The notes under the pieces: model-generated
Databases searched by the model: none
Told to the model about the DNA's origin: nothing
What the model saw: the letters and a program-made list of their open reading frames with translations, nothing else
Translations under genes and position numbers: made by a program
Origin: DAOTXS01 sp034435055
Lineage (GTDB): Bacteria > Chloroflexota > Anaerolineae > UBA4142
Assembly (NCBI GenBank): GCA_034435055.1
Contig: DAOTXS010000043.1
Location: 62,001 to 126,000, forward strand
Direction: 5' to 3'
Length of the DNA: 64,000 nucleotides
In this document: positions 57,960 to 64,000 of the stretch, piece after piece
Layout of the letters: the number at the start of each line of letters is the position of its first letter
Numbering within the stretch: the first letter of the stretch is position 1

Positions 57960-58806
57960 TGCGATTATTCTCTCCGCGTTCCGGCACACGTTCACGCAAA
58001 CGGTCGACGAGTGTGGAATAAAAGTACGTGCGCGGTTGAAAGCGCGCAAAGCGCGCGACATGCTGGCTCGCTTGCACCAGAATTTCGTCGCCGTTTTGCA
58101 ATTCGATGTCGATTTGTCCATCGATGGTCAGAATTGCATTGTGATCTGTTTCCAGTCGGAACAGCACGCGCGATCCTTCCGGCAAGACGAGCGATTTCAA
58201 TTGACTCAAGTACGGCGCAATGGGCATGAGCACCAACGTCTTGACGTCGGGCGCAAGGATCGGGCCACCGCACGCAAACACGTACGCCGTGGAGCCGGTA
58301 GCCGTGGCGACGATTGCGCCATCGGCGACGAATGTCTTCAAATAATCGCCGTCGATGCACGTTGCCAGCCGAATGACGCGCGCCAGTTTGCCGCGTCCCA
58401 CCACCACATCGTTCAACGCTTCAAATTCACCCATCGATTTTTCATCGCGCGTGCAACGCGCGTGAAGCATCATGCGTTCCTCGATCCAGTACGCGCCATC
58501 GATCAGCGCGCGCGCGTCGAATTGATTCGGCGACCACTCGGACATAAAGCCGACGCGCCCAAAATTGACGCCGAGAATTGGCACGCGCGCCGGGGCGCAC
58601 GCGCGCGCCGCGCGCAATAATGTACCGTCGCCGCCGAGCGTGATGGCGAGTTGCGCGTTCGTCGATTGCCGGATGATTTCGGCTTCATCCCACGCGGAGA
58701 TGATCGTCGCGCGCGCGTCCAACTGAGCGAATTGGTTTGCCCATTGCTGGGCAAGTTCGCGCGAGTGCGGGAGCTTGGGATGATGCAGGAGCAAAAAATT
58801 TTTCAT
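57943..58806 (-). CDS. nadK: NAD kinase
   Basis: The protein has 287 residues with ITLGGDGTLLRAAR (GGDGT), NDVVVGR, and GAIVATATGSTAYVFA. It makes NADP from NAD with ATP or polyphosphate. The start at 58806 is chosen because the ATG at 58815 lies inside the -10 box. The mRNA is therefore leaderless. Confidence 0.94.
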   Translation of the reverse strand: MKNFLLLHHPKLPHSRELAQQWANQFAQLDARATIISAWDEAEIIRQSTNAQLAITLGGDGTLLRAARACAPARVPILGVNFGRVGFMSEWSPNQFDARALIDGAYWIEERMMLHARCTRDEKSMGEFEALNDVVVGRGKLARVIRLATCIDGDYLKTFVADGAIVATATGSTAYVFACGGPILAPDVKTLVLMPIAPYLSQLKSLVLPEGSRVLFRLETDHNAILTIDGQIDIELQNGDEILVQASQHVARFARFQPRTYFYSTLVDRLRERVPERGENNRNDRPK

Positions 58807-58813
58807 TGCCGGC

Positions 58814-58822
58814 ATTATACCA
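58814..58822 (-). promoter_or_regulatory. Extended -10 promoter of nadK, leaderless
   Basis: Minus strand TGG then TATAAT (58822-58814); the ATG at 58806 starts eight bases downstream. Confidence 0.75.
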
Positions 58823-58845
58823 CTTTTCTGAGCGTGCTTAAAATA

Positions 58846-58854
58846 TGTTATAAT
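58846..58854 (+). promoter_or_regulatory. Extended -10 promoter of the GT39-like gene, leaderless
   Basis: TGTTATAAT (58846-58854), with the ATG at 58862. It lies back to back with the nadK promoter, about 24 bases apart. Confidence 0.75.
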
Positions 58855-58861
58855 CGCAACG

Positions 58862-60868
58862 ATGATGAAGCGTGATCGCGCGGAAACATTCGCCTTGGGA
58901 CTGTTGATTTTGCTCGCGGCGGCATTGCGATTTTATCGCCTTGCCGCGCAAGACATTTGGGGCGATGAAGCATTCAGTATTTTTCTCAGCCAGCAATCGT
59001 TGAATGTCGTGCTTGCCGGCGCATCCGACACGCATCCGCCGTTCTATCCGTTGTTACTTTTCGTGTGGCTCCAACTTGCCGGCGCAACGGCGTTTGCGAC
59101 GCGCGCGTTGTCTGCGTTGATTGGCATACTTGCCGTGCCGCTGATTTTTGTTTTGGCAAACAGCATAACACTTCAGCCGCGCGTGCGTTGGTTCGCCGCG
59201 ATTCTGCTCGCGGTCTCGCCGTTGATGATTTACTATAGTCAAGAGACGCGAATGTACGAGCTGGTTACTATTCTGTGTCTCGCGTCATCGTATTGGATGC
59301 TGAAATGCGCGGCACTCTGGCGGAGGCGCAGTGATGCTGGGGAGCAGAGGAAACAATCCTCAGATTTTCCTCCGTACCTCCGCGCCGTTGCTCCCTTGCG
59401 TGAAACGTCATCAGTGTTCTATGTAGTCTTCACTCTGCTCGCGCTCTATACTCACTATTCGGCGTTCTTTGTTCTCGCCGCACAAAATATTTTTGCGCTG
59501 ATTCATTTCCGCAATCAGCGTGCCGCGTTGATGCGTTGGCTCGTGCGCCAAATTTTTTTTGTTATCGCGTACCTGCCGTGGATCATTGTGCAATCGTCAT
59601 TCCTGCGCGGCAAAGCGAGCGCGCGGTTCGATGAGTGGGGTTGGGCTGGCATCGAAATGATTTTCGGCAAAACGTTTCTTGCATTCAGCGCAGGCGTAAC
59701 AACCGAATTTCCGATTCCCCAAATCGCGGCGGTGCTTTTTCTCACGTTCGCCGTGTTCGGTGTGTATGCGATGGCGCGCGCGCCAAAGTATTCTGCAACT
59801 CCGCTTCGTTCCGTTCAGAATGTAGCGTGGTTTGTGCCGCTGTACTTTCTGGTGCCGATCCTCATCGCGTACGGCATCAATCCGATCATGCCGTTTTTCT
59901 TTGAACGCTATGTTCTCGTCGCGCTTCCCGGCTTTTTGCTCCTCGTCGCTTTTGGCTTGGATCGTTTTGCCGGCCACGATCATCGCGCCGCGCTGGGGAT
60001 GTTGGTGTTGTTCGTTTCGATTAGCGCGTTTGCGCTGTTCAATTTTTATTTCGATGACACGTACGCCAAAGGCAAGTACGGCAAAATGATGACGTACGTT
60101 TCGCAGAACGCGCAGCCGGGCGACGTGCTGATTTTGAACAACCCACTGCAAAAACCGTTGTACCGCTATTACGCGCCGACGAATGTGCCCGCGCATTTTT
60201 TCCCAGACGGCGGCGCCTCGCTCGAAGAGCCGCACGTGCGGCAGGAACTGGAGCACACCGCCAAGAAATCGGCGCGGGTGTGGTTGGTGATGTTCGGCAA
60301 CCCGGCGGAGTACGATCCGACCGGTTATCTCGAAAAATGGTTTGGCGCGAACGCGTTCAAAAGTTATTTCGGCGGTTACGTCGATGCGAGTTTACATTTG
60401 TACGTGATGCCGAGCGCAGCGCCGGCAATCCGGCGTTCGGAATTGTACACGTTGGGCAAATCGATTCAACTTGTCGGTTTCGATTTGGATCGCGCCGATC
60501 CGAAGCCGGGTCAATCGGTGTTGTTGACCTTGCATTGGAAAACGACCGCGCCGGTCGATAACCGTTACACGGTGTTCGCGCATATCATCGGCGCGGTGAA
60601 TCCGGCGACGCAATCGCCGGTGTGGGCGCAAATGGATAGCGAGCCGGCGGGCGGCGCGCGCCCGACATCGACGTGGCAAATCGACGAGGTCATCGATGAT
60701 CGACACGGTTTGTTGCTTCCGCGCGACACGCCGCCCGGCGAGTACTTGATCGAAATCGGAATGTACGATTCCAGCACACAGACGCGCTTGCCGGTCATCG
60801 ACGGCACCGGCGTGCGTCTGCCGGACGACCGCGTGATTCTGGGAACTGTGCGCGTGGTGACGCAATGA
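58862..60868 (+). CDS. GT39-like (PMT/ArnT type) glycosyltransferase with C-terminal beta module
   Basis: The protein has 668 residues. It has the GT-C pattern WGDEAFSIFLSQ (with acidic residues in the first loop) and DTHPPFYPLLLFVW, and about ten membrane segments. The C-terminal 150 residues form the beta module seen in other GTs here (LVGFDLDRADPKPGQSVLL, FAHIIGAVNPATQSPV). Residues about 151-184 (WRRRSDAGEQ...APLRETSS) are translated from a dispersed repeat and lie between membrane segments. Confidence 0.87.
   Translation: MMKRDRAETFALGLLILLAAALRFYRLAAQDIWGDEAFSIFLSQQSLNVVLAGASDTHPPFYPLLLFVWLQLAGATAFATRALSALIGILAVPLIFVLANSITLQPRVRWFAAILLAVSPLMIYYSQETRMYELVTILCLASSYWMLKCAALWRRRSDAGEQRKQSSDFPPYLRAVAPLRETSSVFYVVFTLLALYTHYSAFFVLAAQNIFALIHFRNQRAALMRWLVRQIFFVIAYLPWIIVQSSFLRGKASARFDEWGWAGIEMIFGKTFLAFSAGVTTEFPIPQIAAVLFLTFAVFGVYAMARAPKYSATPLRSVQNVAWFVPLYFLVPILIAYGINPIMPFFFERYVLVALPGFLLLVAFGLDRFAGHDHRAALGMLVLFVSISAFALFNFYFDDTYAKGKYGKMMTYVSQNAQPGDVLILNNPLQKPLYRYYAPTNVPAHFFPDGGASLEEPHVRQELEHTAKKSARVWLVMFGNPAEYDPTGYLEKWFGANAFKSYFGGYVDASLHLYVMPSAAPAIRRSELYTLGKSIQLVGFDLDRADPKPGQSVLLTLHWKTTAPVDNRYTVFAHIIGAVNPATQSPVWAQMDSEPAGGARPTSTWQIDEVIDDRHGLLLPRDTPPGEYLIEIGMYDSSTQTRLPVIDGTGVRLPDDRVILGTVRVVTQ
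59315..59414. repeat. GGAGGCGCAG/CTCCGCGCC word repeat inside the GT39-like gene
   Basis: The words GGCGGAGGCGCAG, GGGGAGCAGAGG, TTTTCCTCCGTACCTCCGCG and TTGCTCCC form an imperfect hairpin in frame with the gene. It has Arg, Asp and Ser-rich coding that does not look like a membrane segment or conserved loop. Confidence 0.65.
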
Positions 60869-62823
60869 ATGATGCGACGCGGCGCGTGATCCTGGGACGG
60901 CACGACCAAAAAATCGTTTTGCGTTTGCAGAAAATCGGCCGTCTGCAATTTATCGAATTTGCATTGACGTTGCCCGGTTGGGTGATGCCAGCGCAAACGA
61001 TTGCGCCGCCTCCATCGCTTCCGCCGGCAGAACCGTTGCTTGTCCTCGCGCAACGATGGATGCGTGAGCAAAAACGGCGTGCCGCGCTTGGATTGCTCGC
61101 CTTTGGCGTGAGTGGCCTCGTGTTATCGATCTTGCCGGCGCTGTACCTCACCGATGATTTCACGCTGGTTACTTTTCTTTGGCTCGCATCGTTTGTATTT
61201 TTTGCCGTTGCTGTTGTGCCGGCGCGATCACGCACAAAAATAAACTTGCGCTTGGCGCGCCTGCCGATTATTTTTGCGGTCGGCGGACTCGCGTTTCTCG
61301 CGCTGGCTTTGCGCGTGTGGAACATTGGCTCGATTCCGTTTACGCTCGGCGGCGATGAAGCGTCCCAGGGTTTGGAATCTCTGCGCGTTTTGCGCGGCGA
61401 GCTTCGCAGTCCGTTTGTGACCGGCTGGTACAGCGTGCCGACGATGAGTTTCTTTTTCAACGCGTTGTCGTTGAGTTTGTTCGGCGCGAACATCACCGCG
61501 TTGCGCTTGCCGTGGGCATTGGTCGGCACCGCATCGATTGTTAGCACATTTGCGTTGACGACCCGGCTTGCCGGTTTGCGCGTTGGTTTGCTCACCGCCG
61601 GTTTGCTCGCGGCGTATCATTATCATATTCACTATTCCCGGCTCGGCTCGAATCAAATCGCCGACCCATTATTCGTCTCGCTCGCGTTTTTCTTTTTCTA
61701 CCGCGCCTTATCGCGCCGGCAGATGTTTGATTGGCTGATGGTTGGCGCGATGTGCGCTGGGTCGTTGTACTTTTACGCCGGCGCGCGGCTGACGCTGATT
61801 CTGATTGTCGTGGTCATCGCGTACGAATACTTGCTCGACCGCGCACGATTCTGGCGGACGCATCGCATCGGTTTGCTCGTCGCGCTTGGCGCATTTCTCA
61901 TCATCGCCGCGCCGATTTTGCAATTTGCGTTCATTTACCCGGACGAATTCAACGCGCGCATCAATCAAATCGGAATTTTGCAAAGCGGCTGGCTTGAGAG
62001 AGAAATCGATCTTCGTAACGAAAGCGCGCCGGCGATTCTGTGGGATCAATTTGTGCGCGCCGCGCTCGCGTTCAATTATTATCCCGACCGCACGGTGTGG
62101 TACGGTTTGCGGACGCCGTTGCTCGATCCGATTTTTGGCGCGTTGTTTTTGCTGGGACTGGGGTACGCAACTGTTCGCGCATTGACGCCGCGCGCCGAAC
62201 GAAAATTTTTTCCGATGGTCGCGTGGTGGTGGGGCGCGGTGATTTTGGGCGGCGTGCTGACCGAGAGTCCGCCGTCGAGTCAACGCTTGGTGACGCTGAC
62301 GGTGCCGGTTTGCTTTTTCATCGCGCTCGCGCTCTGGAAAATTTTGCGTCTCGCACGGCAAGCGATTGCGCCCGCGCCGGTCAATGTCGTCGCATTCACG
62401 GCGGTTTTACTTTTTGCCTTCATCAGTCTCAAAACCTACTTTGTCGATTACACGCCGCAACGCATTTATGGCAGTTCACGCGCGGAACTGGCGACGATGC
62501 TCGCGCCGACGTTGAACGACTTGAAAGCGACGCATCGCTTTTATTTTGTTGGCGCGCCGTTTATGTACTGGGGTTTTGCGACGATTCCTTTTCTTGTGCC
62601 GGGTGCTGATGGAATCGATTTGGAACATCCGCTCACCGCGCCGCCGCCGCGCGATTTGATTCCGGCTGGACAAAGTGCGATGTTCATTGTGTTGCAAGAA
62701 CGCCTCGCCGAATTGTCATTCATCGAGCAAGCGTGGAGCGACGGCGAGCGGCGCGAGATTCGCGCGCCGGTCGGCGGGCAAACACTCGCGACGTTGTACA
62801 TCGTTTCCAAAAAATCGGAGTGA
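60865..62823 (+). CDS. GT39-like polytopic glycosyltransferase
   Basis: The protein has 652 residues. After a cytoplasmic N-terminal part of about 65 residues it has around eleven membrane segments and the GT-C motif LGGDEASQGLESLRVL, then FVTGWYSVPTMSFFFNAL and HIHYSRLGSNQIADPLFVSL, a pattern shared with dolichyl-phosphate-mannose type transferases. It overlaps the preceding gene by four bases (ATGA). The N-terminal extension is unusual. Confidence 0.87.
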   Translation: MNDATRRVILGRHDQKIVLRLQKIGRLQFIEFALTLPGWVMPAQTIAPPPSLPPAEPLLVLAQRWMREQKRRAALGLLAFGVSGLVLSILPALYLTDDFTLVTFLWLASFVFFAVAVVPARSRTKINLRLARLPIIFAVGGLAFLALALRVWNIGSIPFTLGGDEASQGLESLRVLRGELRSPFVTGWYSVPTMSFFFNALSLSLFGANITALRLPWALVGTASIVSTFALTTRLAGLRVGLLTAGLLAAYHYHIHYSRLGSNQIADPLFVSLAFFFFYRALSRRQMFDWLMVGAMCAGSLYFYAGARLTLILIVVVIAYEYLLDRARFWRTHRIGLLVALGAFLIIAAPILQFAFIYPDEFNARINQIGILQSGWLEREIDLRNESAPAILWDQFVRAALAFNYYPDRTVWYGLRTPLLDPIFGALFLLGLGYATVRALTPRAERKFFPMVAWWWGAVILGGVLTESPPSSQRLVTLTVPVCFFIALALWKILRLARQAIAPAPVNVVAFTAVLLFAFISLKTYFVDYTPQRIYGSSRAELATMLAPTLNDLKATHRFYFVGAPFMYWGFATIPFLVPGADGIDLEHPLTAPPPRDLIPAGQSAMFIVLQERLAELSFIEQAWSDGERREIRAPVGGQTLATLYIVSKKSE

Positions 62824-62827
62824 GATT

Positions 62828-62995
62828 TTGCAAATCAAAAATCGTTGCGCGTTCCAAAATCTTGCGCTGATCATCGGCTTTGTCGCGATTGCCGCGTGGT
62901 GGTTTTGGTTCGCGTTCGATCCGCTCAAGCCGCCGCCGGTCGCGCCGTTCATTGCAATTGGGTTGGCAGTCATTGCGTTGTTGATGGAATGTTGA
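62828..62995 (+). CDS. 55-residue single- or double-pass membrane peptide
   Basis: The start is TTG at 62828, seven bases after a GGAG. The product is MQIKNRCAFQNLALIIG, then a hydrophobic core with AAWWFWFAFDPLKPPPVAP, and IAIGLAVIALLMEC. It overlaps the start of the next glycosyltransferase by seven bases. Its role is unknown. Confidence 0.6.
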   Translation: MQIKNRCAFQNLALIIGFVAIAAWWFWFAFDPLKPPPVAPFIAIGLAVIALLMEC

Positions 62996-64000
62996 CCTTA
63001 TTCAATTCGCGCCGGCTTGATCTATTCATCGTCGCGGCAATCATTTTGCTCGCCGCGTTTTTCCGGCTGTATCGACTCGATCAATTGCCGCCGGGTTTGC
63101 ACTTTGATGAAGCGTTCAACGCGACGATGGCGCAACGCGTCCTGTCCGGCGTCGAGCGTCCGATTTATTTCACCGAAGATTTGACCGAAGAGCCGATGGC
63201 GATTTATATCACCGCGCTTGCGTTCGGTATCTTTGGCGCAAGTCCGTGGTCGATTCGTTTGGTGTCCGCGCTCGCCGGGATCGCGACGGTCGCCGCGTTG
63301 TACTTTCTCGCGCGTGTGTTATTCCAATCGCGCTGGACTGCTGCGCTTGCCGCGTTCGTTTTAGCGATTTTGTATTGGCACATAAATTTTAGCCGGCTGG
63401 GAATGGAACCGATTTTCGTTCCGTTGACGATGACGCTCGCGTTTGGATTTTTGTGGCGCGCAATGTTCTCTCCCCTGCAAGGCGGGGGAGAGTTAGGGTG
63501 GGGGGTAACCGGCATTTTCCTCGCCGCTACGCAGTACACTTACAAAGCCGCGTTGTTCGTCCCAGTTCTTTTCATTCTCTTCATCGGTTCGGAAATTCTG
63601 ATCGACCGAAAATTTTGGACGCGGCACGGGCGCGGCTTGGTCATTTGCGTTATCATCGCCGTTTTGGTTTTTGCGCCGCTTGGGTTATACTTGGCGACAC
63701 ATCCGGCGCAGTTCTTTGAACGCCCAAGCACCGTAACCGCATCGACCACCGCGTCGACGATTGTCGATCACGTCATCAAGGTGGCAGGAATGTTCTTGGT
63801 GCAAGGCGATGAGAATCCGCGCAGTAATTTGCCCAGTCGCCCCGCGCTCGATCTATTTCTGGCGGTTGGCTTTATCTTCGGCATTGCAATTTGCATTGCG
63901 CGGATTCGCAAGCCGGAATCGCGATTTCTTTTGTGGTGGCTTGGCGTGATGTCGTTGCCAAGCGTGCTAACCGATTTCGCGCCGCACTTTGGGCGCAACA
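62989..64000 (+). CDS. GT39-like glycosyltransferase, cut by the window end
   Basis: The frame is open to the end of the window (337 codons). It has LFIVAAIILLAAFFRLYRLD, then LPPGLHFDEAFNATMAQRVL (the acidic loop of GT-C enzymes), EPMAIYITALAFGIFG, and HINFSRLGMEPIFVPLTMT, as in the PMT/ArnT family. The segment SPLQGGGELGWG (about residue 161-172) is translated from a dispersed repeat and sits between two membrane segments. Confidence 0.85.
   Translation, partial: MLTLFNSRRLDLFIVAAIILLAAFFRLYRLDQLPPGLHFDEAFNATMAQRVLSGVERPIYFTEDLTEEPMAIYITALAFGIFGASPWSIRLVSALAGIATVAALYFLARVLFQSRWTAALAAFVLAILYWHINFSRLGMEPIFVPLTMTLAFGFLWRAMFSPLQGGGELGWGVTGIFLAATQYTYKAALFVPVLFILFIGSEILIDRKFWTRHGRGLVICVIIAVLVFAPLGLYLATHPAQFFERPSTVTASTTASTIVDHVIKVAGMFLVQGDENPRSNLPSRPALDLFLAVGFIFGIAICIARIRKPESRFLLWWLGVMSLPSVLTDFAPHFGRN
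63468..63506. repeat. CTCTCCCC/GGGGAGAG repeat inside the last glycosyltransferase
   Basis: CTCTCCCC (63468-63475) pairs with GGGGAGAG (63485-63492) and is followed by TTAGGGTGGGGGGT. The wording is a known kind of dispersed repeat (recalled, often read as SPL-Q/F-GEG). It is in frame with the gene. Confidence 0.75.

Noticed and set aside
1..64000. CRISPR array, prophage or insertion sequence with transposase
   Set aside because: No regularly spaced direct repeats, phage structural genes or transposase frames were found.

Overview
The window looks like part of the chromosome of an uncultured Chloroflexota bacterium, perhaps Anaerolineae-like. The evidence is the gene content and not a marker gene: an isopentenyl phosphate kinase of the archaeal/Chloroflexota type, a roadblock plus Ras-like GTPase cluster, several GT-C membrane glycosyltransferases, a moderately high GC content, and intergenic DNA full of short word-like hairpin repeats. 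Promoters are readable. Many have an extended -10 (TGnTATAAT), and at least six lie so close to the start codon that the mRNA should be leaderless. No rRNA, CRISPR array, prophage or transposase gene was seen.

Layout. 1-2.5 kb: the end of a TldD/PmbA protease gene, a membrane-anchored protein, and three tRNA genes (Ser-UGA, Ser-GCU, and an unusual Arg-GCG) separated by hairpin repeats. 2.5-8 kb: a DHH-CBS-tRNA nucleotidyltransferase fusion, a receiver-GGDEF protein degenerate in both domains, a DinB-like protein, a DksA/TraR zinc-finger protein and a metallo-beta-lactamase-fold hydrolase. 8-14 kb: a leftward rpmH-rnpA-yidD-(PQQ propeller lipoprotein)-yidC-khpB-pfkB-parA-parB block, normally origin-associated but here without dnaA. 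14-30.6 kb: AlaX-like editing protein, Cys/Met PLP enzyme, PBP1A, cupredoxin lipoprotein, surE, BCAT, two membrane proteins, rsmI, sugar nucleotidyltransferase, aminotransferase, flavin oxidoreductase, Cys-cluster protein, Glu dehydrogenase and gatB.

30.6-33.8 kb is the most interesting region. A strong promoter drives a DUF4388-roadblock protein, a roadblock protein with a nucleotidyltransferase-like C-terminus, a 90-residue conserved protein, and a complete phosphoacceptor receiver domain fused to a complete Ras/Rab-like GTPase. I infer a GTPase switch controlled by two-component phosphorylation.

33.8-51 kb: IPK, a DUF5666 protein and a DUF2723 glycosyltransferase (leftward); nagA, a GNAT protein with a cyclic-nucleotide-binding-like tail, a D-2-hydroxyacid dehydrogenase, a GT2 enzyme, a large membrane protein, a HAD hydrolase, a VanW protein, a KimA-like transporter with a structured leader, and a PA14-repeat protein. 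51-54.9 kb: a Zur/Fur-type regulator with a 7-1-7 operator, then znuABC-like genes, trmO, and a candidate small RNA between the regulator and znuA. 54.9-64 kb: four GT-C type membrane proteins, three of them probable or recognisable glycosyltransferases, interleaved with NAD kinase and small membrane proteins; the last is cut by the window end.

Two near-identical 115-bp elements with terminal inverted repeats and 7-8 bp target duplications (19901-20015, 49191-49305) look like a MITE. Other dispersed hairpin repeats lie between genes, and at least four are translated in frame inside genes (parA, parB and two glycosyltransferases).
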